From Vibrio sp. DW001 (GTDB taxonomy: Bacteria; Pseudomonadota; Gammaproteobacteria; Enterobacterales; Vibrionaceae): DNA of 64,000 nucleotides. Both the position numbers and the translations under genes were made by a program. Within the stretch, counting starts at the first letter, position 1, and every line of letters starts with the position of its first letter. Below the pieces are notes generated by a model. The model was not told where the DNA came from. It made no database searches and worked only from the letters and a program-made list of their open reading frames with translations. Shown here piece after piece: positions 18,394-27,578 of this stretch. The DNA is taken from the NCBI RefSeq assembly GCF_029016285.1, contig NZ_CP091976.1, positions 558,001-622,000 of the forward strand. Reading direction: 5' to 3'.

Positions 18394-19110
18394 TTATTTT
18401 ATATAGTCGCTACTACTCAATACTTTTGCTGTCTTAGCGATGGAATCCATAATAATTCCCCTCATCGTGTCTCTGGCTAGTTGCGGTTTACGCATCCGAA
18501 CTGCGTCCATCACATGAAAGTGATCATTAAGTGCTGGTTTACTCAAAATTACGTTCTGTTCCAATGTTCTAGAAAAAGAAACTTCCATCGTAGTCGTTAA
18601 CGCGTCACCCAGCGATATCAAAAATGGATTCTTAGTAGCCTGCAAAAGTTGTTTATGAAACTCTATATCACCAATGTTGATTTGCGCTCTATTTTCCTGT
18701 TTCAAGCCAGAAGCCATCATATTGTAACTTTTTTCAAGAGCGGCGAGGTTATCTCCAGTCGCGTTCAATGCAGCTAACGCTGCCGCATTTGGTTCAACCA
18801 TCAAACGCACTTCTAATAAATGAGGGATAAAAGTATCCGACTCTTTATACTGTGTAACCCAACGTAATACGTCATGATCTAGCCAATTCCATACATCGGG
18901 TAAATTCGCCACACTACCCACTTTTGGCGTTATAGTAATCAAGCCTTTACTCGCCAGAGTTTGCAATGCACTTCGAATTGAAGTTCTTGAAACACCTAAA
19001 GATTGCGCTAATTCATTTTCGCCTTTTAAAAATGACCCTGCTGGAATGTTTTCTTTTAGAATGTCATAAACAATCTGGTTTATAGCTAGTTTTGATTTTG
19101 ATTCCGTCAT
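18394..19110 (-). CDS. dgoR: GntR-family (FadR subfamily) regulator of galactonate genes
   Basis: 238 residues. The N-terminal winged helix (ENELAQSLGVSRTSIRSALQTLASKGLI) and the FCD ligand domain (HLLEVRLMVEPNAAALAAL, then DIEFHKQLLQATKNPF, then DHFHVMDAV with metal-type histidines) are complete. In E. coli, DgoR represses the dgo genes until galactonate (or its keto-deoxy product) binds. The gene heads the operon on the same strand and is flanked by FadR-type operators on both sides, consistent with autoregulation. Confidence 0.9.
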   Translation of the reverse strand: MTESKSKLAINQIVYDILKENIPAGSFLKGENELAQSLGVSRTSIRSALQTLASKGLITITPKVGSVANLPDVWNWLDHDVLRWVTQYKESDTFIPHLLEVRLMVEPNAAALAALNATGDNLAALEKSYNMMASGLKQENRAQINIGDIEFHKQLLQATKNPFLISLGDALTTTMEVSFSRTLEQNVILSKPALNDHFHVMDAVRMRKPQLARDTMRGIIMDSIAKTAKVLSSSDYIK

Positions 19111-19134
19111 TTGTTGTATTCATGTGTTCTCTTC

Positions 19135-19145
19135 TTGTAATACAT
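19135..19145. promoter_or_regulatory. probable DgoR operator upstream of dgoR
   Basis: TTGTAATACAT differs from the inverted form of the dgoK-leader palindrome at one base. It lies 25 bases upstream of the dgoR start; a second imperfect copy, TTGTATTCATG, lies at about 19114. Autorepression is the likely use. The rest of 19146-19360 is AT-rich with nothing recognised. Confidence 0.55.
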
Positions 19146-19360
19146 GATAAGCATTTGACAGGAGAAATTTGTGATTTAATTAACATTTTGACTATTAAGA
19201 TCAATTCCCTTAATAATTGATAATTATTTAATGCCTCTTTGTCGCTAACAAAAGGAACAATGTTGCAAGTAAACTATTAGAAATAATATAACGTTATTAA
19301 CCAATCTTTTTTAGCAGATGTCGCAACTGCTCGTATAAATTTTACCTTTATACTTATAAG

Positions 19361-19385
19361 AAAAAGCCCATCCGAAAGGATGGGC
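19361..19385 (-). terminator. rho-independent terminator of the fructose-type PTS gene
   Basis: On the minus strand GCCCATCC, loop TTTC, GGATGGGC is followed by a T-run. It lies about 130 bases downstream of the stop of the PTS gene at 19514. The stem is eight G/C-rich pairs, so confidence is high. Confidence 0.85.
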
Positions 19386-19513
19386 AGTAGGCACACAATT
19401 GAAAGCACAAGGCAATAAAATCAACACCGTGCTTCACATCTTACTTATTGGAATAACGTCCTATCTTTCTTAAAATTCGGCACTCGTTGGGTCAAGAGTG
19501 CCAAATGTTTTTA

Positions 19514-21025
19514 TCACGCCTGTGCTTTTACTTTTGCCTTACCTTGTTTGCCCACCATCTTAAGAGCGATAGTGAGGCCCATAGAAACGGCAACACCGAT
19601 GATAAAGTAGGTCAACCATGCCATAGGCTCACTAATTACTGGTAGCATAAACACCGCACCACCTGCAATCGTGCCGATTTGGATCTTGGATGAGAGAATA
19701 AGAGCAGCCGCAACACCACCACCAATCATATGAGCTGGGATGATACGCATTGGATCTTTAACAGCGTAAGGGATTGCACCTTCTGTAATACCGCAGAAAC
19801 CTAGAATTGCGGTAGATGGACCTGCAAGACGATCTTCTTCGTCGAAGAAACGAGGGAGTGCAATCGCCATGATACCAAGAGACATACCGGGGATACATTT
19901 CGCGGCGGTAAACGCGGCGTAGAACTCAGTATTACCATTTGTACCGGCACCAATACAGAATAGGTAGGCGGCTTTGTTAATTGGACCACCCATATCAAGG
20001 TTAGACATACAACCAAGGATGAAGCCAAGGATGAGTAGATTAGAACCGCTCATTACGTTTAGCCAATCAGCTAAAGAAGTGTTTAGGAACGCAAAGAACT
20101 TACCAGGGCCGACTAGCATGAATAGAATCGTTAATACGCCGGCAACAAGCGGAGTAATAATAAGAATCTTAACTGATTCTAATACTTGAGGGACCTTGAT
20201 TTGACGGACAAGCATAACAAACAATGCTGCTGCTGCACCTGCGACAAGACCACCAATGAAACCACCACTAACGATCGTTAGTTTACCGAAAGTGCCACCC
20301 ACGGCAACATAACCACCAACGAAGCCTGGCGCTAGGCCGGGTTTACCTACCATACCGTAGGCAGTAAATGCAGCAAGAACACAAATCAACAGTGGATTAA
20401 ATGCTTTTAGTGCAATGTAGTATAGATAGTGAACAATGCCTTGGTGTGTGGTGGCAAAGTCACCCATGAATTCTTTGTCAGCAATCTGTTCGCTTGTGAG
20501 GTTGTAAAGGTGGGTATAGTCATAACCATAAAAAAGATTGAGTAAACCAACACAAAGGCCGCCAATAATAACAAGAGGGATGATGTGAGATACACCAGAT
20601 AGTGCGCCCTTGTACCAATTTTTTAAGAACTTAACAACGAAGTTGCTATTGCTATCATCAGGTTCATCAAATGCCACGGTAGAAGCGCTAGTAACTTTAG
20701 AGGCTTCACCACCTGCTGCTTCAATCTTTTGTACTAGGGCATCAATCATTGCATCCGCTTTCTTGACACCGTCTTTAACTTTACCTTGAACAGATATTAG
20801 CCCTTCAAAACGTTCCATTTCCGCTACACCAACATCTGTGGCGAAAATGATACCTGAAGCTTGAGCGATATCTTGTGCCGTGATGCGGTCATCAATACCG
20901 TTAGCACCTTGTTTTTCTACTTTAATATCATAACCGCGCGCTTTCGCTTTTTTTTCTAACGTTTTAGCCGCCATATAAGTATGAGCGACCCCAGCAGTAC
21001 ATGCAGTAATTGCTAAGATTTTCAT
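19514..21025 (-). CDS. PTS fructose-type transporter subunit IIBC
   Basis: 503 residues. A single N-terminal IIB domain (about 1-105) carries the phosphocysteine in ITACTAGVAHTYMAA (C9). A linker leads to a IIC membrane domain with about nine helices and family motifs such as GFCGITEGAIPYAVKDP and LDMGGPINKAAY. It imports and phosphorylates fructose or a relative. It has one IIB domain, unlike the duplicated IIB of the main FruA, and no adjacent fruB or fruK, so it resembles the auxiliary Frw/Fry-type IIBC systems. A clear terminator follows. Its promoter lies in the 600-base gap upstream. Confidence 0.92.
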   Translation of the reverse strand: MKILAITACTAGVAHTYMAAKTLEKKAKARGYDIKVEKQGANGIDDRITAQDIAQASGIIFATDVGVAEMERFEGLISVQGKVKDGVKKADAMIDALVQKIEAAGGEASKVTSASTVAFDEPDDSNSNFVVKFLKNWYKGALSGVSHIIPLVIIGGLCVGLLNLFYGYDYTHLYNLTSEQIADKEFMGDFATTHQGIVHYLYYIALKAFNPLLICVLAAFTAYGMVGKPGLAPGFVGGYVAVGGTFGKLTIVSGGFIGGLVAGAAAALFVMLVRQIKVPQVLESVKILIITPLVAGVLTILFMLVGPGKFFAFLNTSLADWLNVMSGSNLLILGFILGCMSNLDMGGPINKAAYLFCIGAGTNGNTEFYAAFTAAKCIPGMSLGIMAIALPRFFDEEDRLAGPSTAILGFCGITEGAIPYAVKDPMRIIPAHMIGGGVAAALILSSKIQIGTIAGGAVFMLPVISEPMAWLTYFIIGVAVSMGLTIALKMVGKQGKAKVKAQA

Positions 21026-21636
21026 CTTGTTATCCTTTATCTCGTCTCTCTACCGTCTCGTATTAGTTGCGAACGTTATTGATGGCCCTTTCAATCTCTT
21101 TAGAAGAGGTGCACAACTATTTCAGAAATATATGAGTTAGTCACGACTTACTCAGTAGCTATATATTCTTACTATTTGTCCTAACTTTCCGTGACAATTA
21201 TCACATAAGAGTCATTTTATGTATTATAATTGTATTAATTTTAATGTAACCACATTAATACAACTGAACAATACAAAGAATCTGCAATGTTAATACAAGA
21301 AATACAAGTCATATTTGTTTTTAACTATTTGTTTATAAAGATTATTACCATTAAACTTTACTTTCATTCTACTTTTTATTACAGAACAAAATTAACTTAC
21401 ATTCATTTTAGACGATCTATTTTCTAAAACGAATTGAGAATAAAAGTAGTTAATTTTAAATTTTTACTCCAAAAAAAGTACACAAATGTTGCTCTCGATA
21501 ACACAATAATCGCGGCGGCAATTTACTCTGTCACCTTGAACAATTCCTATTATCAAACTAGCATTCATTAACATAATCATAACAATTACAACCAGTGCAG
21601 TATGTTTCCAGCGTTATCATCAAAGATTGACGTGGG
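21026..21636. other. divergent promoter region of PTS IIBC and cox operon
   Basis: 610 AT-rich bases between two divergent units. No gene is seen. It must hold both promoters, but I cannot point to a certain -10/-35 pair. A GC-richer patch near 21510-21520 stands out without a clear palindrome. Confidence 0.5.
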
Positions 21637-22839
21637 ATGCACTCGACTAAGATGGGGGGATATCGTTTGCATCAACTAGCTACTGTCCGAAAATTGTTCA
21701 TTTATTTACTTTTACTCTCACTACCAGTTAAAGCATTAGGTCAGACTTCACTCAACATGACACAAGGTGTGACAGAAATTAGCGGCAAAGTGTATGAATT
21801 GCATATGTTGATCTTCTATATATGCTGTGCCATTGCTTTTGTTGTGTTCGGTGCGATGTTCTACGCCATTTTCAATCACCGTCAATCTAAAGGTGCTGTC
21901 GCTGCCGACTTTCATGAAAGCACAAAGGTCGAGATTATATGGACAGTAATCCCTGTTATCATTTTGATCGCGATGGCGATTCCTGCAACCAAAACACTGA
22001 TTGCAATGGAAGATACAAGCAAGTCAGACTTGACTATAAAGATCACTGGTTCGCAGTGGAAATGGCACTATAGCTACTTTGGTGAAGAAATTGAGTTCTT
22101 CAGCTTACTCGCCACCTCCTCAGAAGAGATTGACGGTATTAAAGAGAAAGGGGCGAATTATCTACTTGAAGTTAACAATCCACTCGTCTTACCTATCAAT
22201 AAAAAAATTCGTTTTTTACTCACTTCCGACGACGTTATCCATTCATGGTGGGTGCCAGATTTTGCAGTAAAAAAAGACACCGTACCCGGCTTCATCAATG
22301 AGGCGTGGACAAAAATTGACAAACCCGGCATCTATCGCGGCCAATGCGCAGAGCTTTGCGGCCAAGCCCACGGCTTTATGCCTATCGTCGTTCACGCGAT
22401 GGAGGAAGTTGACTACGAACAATGGTTATTAGGTAAACGTCAGGACGTCGAACGTCAGAAAACCGAGGCTGCCAAAGCATTGGCAAACAATATGCCATTA
22501 GATCAACTCATGACCATAGGTGAAAAAGTATACCTGGAACGCTGCTCAGTATGCCACCAACCAAATGGAATGGGTCTGCCCGCCGTATTTCCTGCTATCA
22601 ATGGAAGTCCTATCGCTACAGGTGATATCTCTCTCCACATTGACACCATCGTTAATGGCCGCTCCGGCACCGCTATGCAAGCATTTGCTCTTCAACTCAC
22701 CGATCAAGAAATCGCTGCCGTTATCACTTACCAACGTAATGCTTGGGACAACAAAACAGGTGACGTGATTCAGGCTTCCGATATCAATGCATTTAAGAAT
22801 CCAGCTGAAGCAGATAAAAATTCGGAGGAAGAGCAATGA
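21637..22839 (+). CDS. coxB: cytochrome c oxidase subunit II with fused cytochrome c (caa3 type)
   Basis: 400 residues: signal peptide, two membrane helices, a cupredoxin domain with the CuA site and a C-terminal cytochrome c domain. The CuA motif CAELCGQAHGFM has its ligands at C237, C241, H245 and M248. The haem c site CSVCH is at residues 303-307, with KVYLERCSVCHQPNGMG around it. CuA accepts electrons from cytochrome c and passes them to subunit I. The exact start is uncertain (ATG 21637 or 21652). The gene's last four bases overlap coxA (ATGA). Confidence 0.95.
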   Translation: MHSTKMGGYRLHQLATVRKLFIYLLLLSLPVKALGQTSLNMTQGVTEISGKVYELHMLIFYICCAIAFVVFGAMFYAIFNHRQSKGAVAADFHESTKVEIIWTVIPVIILIAMAIPATKTLIAMEDTSKSDLTIKITGSQWKWHYSYFGEEIEFFSLLATSSEEIDGIKEKGANYLLEVNNPLVLPINKKIRFLLTSDDVIHSWWVPDFAVKKDTVPGFINEAWTKIDKPGIYRGQCAELCGQAHGFMPIVVHAMEEVDYEQWLLGKRQDVERQKTEAAKALANNMPLDQLMTIGEKVYLERCSVCHQPNGMGLPAVFPAINGSPIATGDISLHIDTIVNGRSGTAMQAFALQLTDQEIAAVITYQRNAWDNKTGDVIQASDINAFKNPAEADKNSEEEQ

Positions 22840-24467
22840 AAACTTCTATAGAAAGCAACAACATCGGCTCGACAATCGAATCAGAATTGGTAGCGTCAGA
22901 TACCGCTTCCTCCCATGATGTTCATCATGCGCCTAGCGGTTGGACCAGGTGGGTGTTTTCAACCAACCACAAAGATATAGGTACGCTCTATCTTATTTTT
23001 AGCCTAACCATGTTCTTCATTGGTGGTGCGATGGCAATGGTGATCCGTGCAGAACTTTTTCAGCCGGGGTTACAACTTGTCGAACCAAACTTTTTCAATC
23101 AGATGACAACGGTGCATGGACTGATCATGGTATTTGGTGCCGTCATGCCGGCATTTACTGGCTTAGCCAATTGGATGATCCCAATGATGATCGGTGCGCC
23201 AGATATGGCGCTACCTCGCATGAATAATCTCAGTTTTTGGATATTACCTTTCGCATTCTTAATCTTGCTGGCATCGCTTTTTACTGAAGGGGGCGGTCCG
23301 AATTTTGGTTGGACATTTTACGCACCACTTTCTACCACTTATAGCCCCGATAGCACTGCATTATTTGTTTTCTCGGTTCATATTATGGGTATTAGTTCTA
23401 TCATGGGCGCGATCAACGTTATCGTCACCATTTTCAATATGCGCGCGCCGGGCATGACACTAATGAAGATGCCGATGTTTGTGTGGACATGGTTGATAAC
23501 GGCCTTCCTACTCATTGCCGTTATGCCCGTGCTAGCGGGTGCGGTAACCATGGTATTGACCGATAAGTACTTTGGCACTAGCTTCTTTGATGCTGCTGGG
23601 GGGGGTGACCCTGTCATGTTCCAACATATTTTCTGGTTCTTTGGTCATCCAGAAGTGTACATAATGATCCTACCTTCTTTTGGCATTGTTTCCGCCATTG
23701 TTCCAGCTTTCTCTGGTAAGAAATTGTTTGGCTATAACTCCATGGTCTACGCGACCGTTAGCATCGCATTGATGTCATTTTTAGTGTGGGCGCACCATAT
23801 GTTCACAACGGGTATGCCCGTGTTTGCTGAACTGTTTTTTATGTATTGCACCATGTTGATTTCGGTACCCACGGGTGTGAAAGTGTTCAACTGGGTAGCC
23901 ACCATGTGGCGTGGCTCGCTTACCTTTGAAACCCCTATGTTGTTTGCTATCGCTTTCATTGTTCTGTTCACCATCGGCGGATTTTCTGGGTTGATGTTGG
24001 CCATTGTTCCGGCAGATTTCCAGTATCACGACACCTATTTTGTAGTCGCCCACTTTCACTATGTTCTGGTTTCTGGTGCCGTATTCTCCATCATGGCAGC
24101 GGCCTATTATTGGTTACCAAAATGGACCGGAAATATGTACAACCAACGCCTTAGTCTATGGCATTTTTGGACATCGCTTATCTCGGTAAACATTCTGTTC
24201 TTCCCAATGCATTTCCTTGGTCTTGCCGGTATGCCACGCCGAATACCCGACTACGCTATCCAATTTGCCGACGTGAATCAGATTGTTTCCATCGGAGGAT
24301 TCGCATTTGGTATATCACAGCTGCTATTCCTTTGGGTCGTCATTAAATGCATTAAAGGCGGAGAGAAAGCACCAGCAAAACCGTGGGAAAGAGCCGAAGG
24401 ACTAGAATGGACGGTCCCTAGCCCTGCCCCTCATCATACGTTTGATCAACCACCAAAAATCGATTAG
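22836..24467 (+). CDS. coxA: cytochrome c oxidase subunit I
   Basis: 543 residues, 12 membrane helices, the haem a/a3-CuB oxygen-reducing subunit. The CuB-ligand region WFFGHPEVYI, WAHHMFTTGM and the haem-binding HFHYVLVSG are all present. FSTNHKDIGTLYLIF marks the usual start of the domain, and the D-channel aspartate region follows. The start overlaps coxB, so translation is coupled. Confidence 0.97.
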   Translation: MKTSIESNNIGSTIESELVASDTASSHDVHHAPSGWTRWVFSTNHKDIGTLYLIFSLTMFFIGGAMAMVIRAELFQPGLQLVEPNFFNQMTTVHGLIMVFGAVMPAFTGLANWMIPMMIGAPDMALPRMNNLSFWILPFAFLILLASLFTEGGGPNFGWTFYAPLSTTYSPDSTALFVFSVHIMGISSIMGAINVIVTIFNMRAPGMTLMKMPMFVWTWLITAFLLIAVMPVLAGAVTMVLTDKYFGTSFFDAAGGGDPVMFQHIFWFFGHPEVYIMILPSFGIVSAIVPAFSGKKLFGYNSMVYATVSIALMSFLVWAHHMFTTGMPVFAELFFMYCTMLISVPTGVKVFNWVATMWRGSLTFETPMLFAIAFIVLFTIGGFSGLMLAIVPADFQYHDTYFVVAHFHYVLVSGAVFSIMAAAYYWLPKWTGNMYNQRLSLWHFWTSLISVNILFFPMHFLGLAGMPRRIPDYAIQFADVNQIVSIGGFAFGISQLLFLWVVIKCIKGGEKAPAKPWERAEGLEWTVPSPAPHHTFDQPPKID

Positions 24468-24475
24468 GTGTCGTC

Positions 24476-25090
24476 ATGGGAATAGGTGAAAAAAAAGACA
24501 AGCAAAAAGCAAACAAAGCGCTGACGACCAAACTACTGTTTGCCGTCATGGCGATGTTCGGTTTTGGGTACGCGCTTGTGCCTCTGTATGACGTCATGTG
24601 TGATGCTTTAGGCATCAATGGAAAGACGAATAAAGTCGCGATAGATCAGCCCCATGGAATGGTTATTGATCTATCTCGAACTATTGACGTAGAGCTTATG
24701 GCTCACATTCCGTCTGGTATGCTTTGGCAAATGAAACCAAAAGTTCGGACGCTCCAAGTTCACCCAGGACAGGTGATACAAACGGCGTATCTCGCCAAGA
24801 ATTTGTCGCAACAAGATACGATTGTACAAGCAGTACCTTCGATCTCTCCGGGCATAGCAGCTACACATTTTAACAAAATGGAGTGTTTCTGTTTTACTCG
24901 TCAACCACTTAAAGCCGGGGAAAGTACCGAGCTTGGGCTGGTATTCTATATCGAACCAGATATTCCCGATTCCATTCATACTCTTACACTCTCTTACACC
25001 GTATTCGACATAACCGACTCAGTAGAACAAGAGCCAAAAAGTGTCGCCATGCTCACTAACTCAACCGCGACACCAAGGAGATCAGAATGA
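24476..25090 (+). CDS. ctaG: cytochrome c oxidase assembly protein CtaG (Cox11)
   Basis: 204 residues: one N-terminal membrane helix and a periplasmic copper-binding domain. The family copper motif is seen as KMECFCFTRQPL, with both cysteines. Cox11 inserts CuB into subunit I. It begins eight bases after coxA and overlaps coxC by four bases. Confidence 0.95.
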   Translation: MGIGEKKDKQKANKALTTKLLFAVMAMFGFGYALVPLYDVMCDALGINGKTNKVAIDQPHGMVIDLSRTIDVELMAHIPSGMLWQMKPKVRTLQVHPGQVIQTAYLAKNLSQQDTIVQAVPSISPGIAATHFNKMECFCFTRQPLKAGESTELGLVFYIEPDIPDSIHTLTLSYTVFDITDSVEQEPKSVAMLTNSTATPRRSE

Positions 25091-25986
25091 GCGTAGAAGC
25101 CCCCCATTCACAACATCCTACTTACTATGTCCCAGCGCAGAGTCACTGGCCGATCATTGGTGCTATTGCTCTATTTCTGATCGCGGTAGGCGCAGGGGTA
25201 ACCGTCCAGTATAAAGGGACCGAGAGCCTTGGTTCTGTCATCGGTAAAGGCGTATTAACCATCGGTTTTTTGGTTCTATTGTATATGTTTGCAGGATGGT
25301 TTAAGAGCGTGATCACCGAATCTCTCTCTGGCTTGTATTCAGATCAGATCGATCGTTCATTCAAACAAGGCATGAGTTGGTTTATTTTCTCAGAAATTAT
25401 GTTTTTTGGTGCTTTTTTTGGTGCCCTATTTTACGCGAGGATGGTTGCCGTGCCTTGGTTAGCAGGTGCAGATAACAATGCGATGACTCACGAAATTTTG
25501 TGGCCCGCATTTGAAGCCCTTTGGCCCTTAACCAGTACACCTGCGGGCCAGTCAGTCGAAGCCATGCCGTGGCAAGGAATTCCACTTAAAAATACGATAA
25601 TCTTGTTGCTCTCTTCAATCACACTGCACTTCGCTCATGTCAGTTTGGAAAAAGGCCGCCGCACAGCATTGGTTTTCTGGTTAGAGATAACCATCGTGTT
25701 AGCGGGGCTGTTTCTGTTCTTCCAAATCGAAGAATACATCCATGCCTACCAAGAACTCGGACTCACATTGCAATCTGGTATTTATGGCAACACCTTCTTT
25801 ATGCTGACCGGATTTCACGGCCTGCACGTCTTATTGGGGTCCATCTTTCTGATAATTCTGCTTTGTAGAATTGCATATGACCATTTTACACCTCGAAACC
25901 ATTTTGCGTTTCAAGCCGGAAGTTGGTATTGGCATTTTGTTGACGTGATCTGGCTCTGCCTGTTTGTATTCGTTTATGTGCTATAG
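25087..25986 (+). CDS. coxC: cytochrome c oxidase subunit III
   Basis: 299 residues, seven membrane helices. WFIFSEIMFFGAFFGALFYAR and the C-terminal GFHGLHVLLGSIFLI and GSWYWHFVDVIWLCLF are the subunit III hallmarks. It supports the stability and proton uptake of subunit I. The start overlaps ctaG (ATGA). Confidence 0.96.
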   Translation: MSVEAPHSQHPTYYVPAQSHWPIIGAIALFLIAVGAGVTVQYKGTESLGSVIGKGVLTIGFLVLLYMFAGWFKSVITESLSGLYSDQIDRSFKQGMSWFIFSEIMFFGAFFGALFYARMVAVPWLAGADNNAMTHEILWPAFEALWPLTSTPAGQSVEAMPWQGIPLKNTIILLLSSITLHFAHVSLEKGRRTALVFWLEITIVLAGLFLFFQIEEYIHAYQELGLTLQSGIYGNTFFMLTGFHGLHVLLGSIFLIILLCRIAYDHFTPRNHFAFQAGSWYWHFVDVIWLCLFVFVYVL

Positions 25987-26023
25987 AGACGGTTTGACTC
26001 ACGAATAGAACGCATTCTAATGA

Positions 26024-26251
26024 TCAATAAGGACGAACATTGGGCTCTATTAAGCCTGAGCTCAAAGCAATAATAAGTAATATAACGACACCTACTGATA
26101 CCATAAGTCGGCGGCCTAAAAATTGACTCATGGAAGGGGTTTTTTCACCATCAGAAGGTGATGATTTCACCATATAATAAAGGGCTATCGCCAAGTTGCC
26201 GATGATGAAAAGTAACATGAATATCAGTGCTGTTTTGAAAGCAAAAACCAT
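26024..26251 (-). CDS. DUF2909 small twin-transmembrane protein
   Basis: 75 residues with two membrane helices (LIFMLLFIIGNLAIALYYMV and MVSVGVVILLIIALSSGLI) joined by a short basic loop. It matches the DUF2909 proteins found between coxC and SURF1 in gammaproteobacterial cox operons. It is read against the operon direction. ATG 26251 is chosen because GGAG lies six bases upstream; a longer frame back to 26338 would run into the SURF1 coding region. Function unknown, probably oxidase-related. Confidence 0.8.
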   Translation of the reverse strand: MVFAFKTALIFMLLFIIGNLAIALYYMVKSSPSDGEKTPSMSQFLGRRLMVSVGVVILLIIALSSGLIEPNVRPY

Positions 26252-26267
26252 AGCATCTCCTATTGCT

Positions 26268-26996
26268 GTGTTATCCCACTCCGTCTCGTATTGGGTTGCA
26301 GCACTATTAACTGTGGTTGTATTTTTTCTATTGGTCAACTTAGGATTATGGCAATTAAGTCGAAGCGAGGCGAAACAACTGCTTGAACAACAGTTAGAAA
26401 CGAGAGCAGTACAAACTCATATCCCCCTTAGTGAATTGACCGATTATTCGGTTCCTGTCACTGGACTAAAAGTATCCGCAGCCTTCAATACCAGCGATAA
26501 CCCTTTAATCTATCTTGATAATCAAACCCATAACGGCCAAGCCGGTTATTTGGTGTATCAAATTGTTAAGCCTCATAACCATAACGATCACCTGTTGATC
26601 GAGCTCGGATTCATACCAACGGGGTATGATCGTTCAATACTCCCTGTTACCCCACAAACTTTACAACAAGAACGTTTAACAGGTCGACTGTATGCTCGAA
26701 GCTTGAATAAGCTTAGCTTAGACCTGATGCCCGAAACTATCAAACATCTTAGAATTCAAAATTTAAACTTCAAACAACTTGAAACCAAACTTATGGTTTC
26801 CTTATTACCTTTCGCTCTACAACCCGATCAAGTAGAAGACTGGCCTCTCCCTCAACCATGGAAACCGATACCCATGGCTTCATCTAAACACTTCGCTTAT
26901 TCAGTACAGTGGTTTGCGATGGCAACCGTTTGGTTACTGCTCATGTTAACCATTTTCTATAAAAAATTACGAGCCATTAACAGGGATATATCATGA
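26268..26996 (+). CDS. SURF1 family cytochrome oxidase assembly protein
   Basis: About 243 residues with the SURF1 layout: an N-terminal helix (WVAALLTVVVFFLLVNLGLWQLSR), a periplasmic domain with VYLDNQTHNGQAGY-like sequence (here IYLDNQTHNGQAGYLVY) and a C-terminal helix preceded by KHFAYSVQWFAMA. SURF1 helps haem a insertion. GTG 26268 gives the normal short N-terminus; ATGs at 26196 to 26217 are possible but would overlap the opposite-strand DUF2909 gene. No start has a good ribosome binding site. It overlaps the next gene by four bases. Confidence 0.88.
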   Translation: MLSHSVSYWVAALLTVVVFFLLVNLGLWQLSRSEAKQLLEQQLETRAVQTHIPLSELTDYSVPVTGLKVSAAFNTSDNPLIYLDNQTHNGQAGYLVYQIVKPHNHNDHLLIELGFIPTGYDRSILPVTPQTLQQERLTGRLYARSLNKLSLDLMPETIKHLRIQNLNFKQLETKLMVSLLPFALQPDQVEDWPLPQPWKPIPMASSKHFAYSVQWFAMATVWLLLMLTIFYKKLRAINRDIS

Positions 26997-27568
26997 CCAT
27001 CTCACTAGAAGAAAACCCCACCAATAGCCGAACCAAAGGCCGAATCGTTTTGGTTTCTCTTATTCTCATGTTCATGATTCCAGCCATCGCGGCTAAATTA
27101 ATATTGACTCAACATTGGTACCAGTCAGGTGTAACAAACAAAGGCGTCCTGATCGAACCAAGACTCACCTATTCAATGCTTAAGATAGAGATGCCCGTAA
27201 GCAAAATTTGGCACATGGGAATCGTCATCCCTGCTGAGTGTGGTGAACTATGTAAACAACAGGTTTATTTACTCAACCAAAGCTATATCGCACTAGGAAA
27301 ATACCAACCTAGAGTTGAAGCCGTCCTTTATGTCACCGAAAAAAGTGACCTTAATAGCTTATCCAGTCTAAGTGACTTATTTACAACCATTAAAGTGACA
27401 GATAACTTTATGGACTACATCGATTCATCAGAGTATTTGTTAGTCGATCCTCTCGGGCAATTAGTAATGAAATATCCTCGACAGTCATTAGAAAACGAAC
27501 TTTTTAAGCAGCATAAAGAACTACTTACTGATTTTCGTAAGTTATTAAAGCTTTCCAGAGTCGGATAA
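26993..27568 (+). CDS. membrane-anchored SCO-like protein of the cox operon
   Basis: 191 residues: one N-terminal membrane helix, then a periplasmic thioredoxin-like domain. The segment VIPAECGELCKQQVYLLNQ has a CxxxC motif at the place where SCO1 proteins have their copper-binding CxxxC. The later histidine that completes the SCO copper site is not obvious. It is the gene usually annotated as hypothetical between SURF1 and ctaA. A role in copper delivery or thiol reduction for CuA is inferred from motif and position. Confidence 0.65.
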   Translation: MTISLEENPTNSRTKGRIVLVSLILMFMIPAIAAKLILTQHWYQSGVTNKGVLIEPRLTYSMLKIEMPVSKIWHMGIVIPAECGELCKQQVYLLNQSYIALGKYQPRVEAVLYVTEKSDLNSLSSLSDLFTTIKVTDNFMDYIDSSEYLLVDPLGQLVMKYPRQSLENELFKQHKELLTDFRKLLKLSRVG

Positions 27569-27578
27569 GGATACCGAA

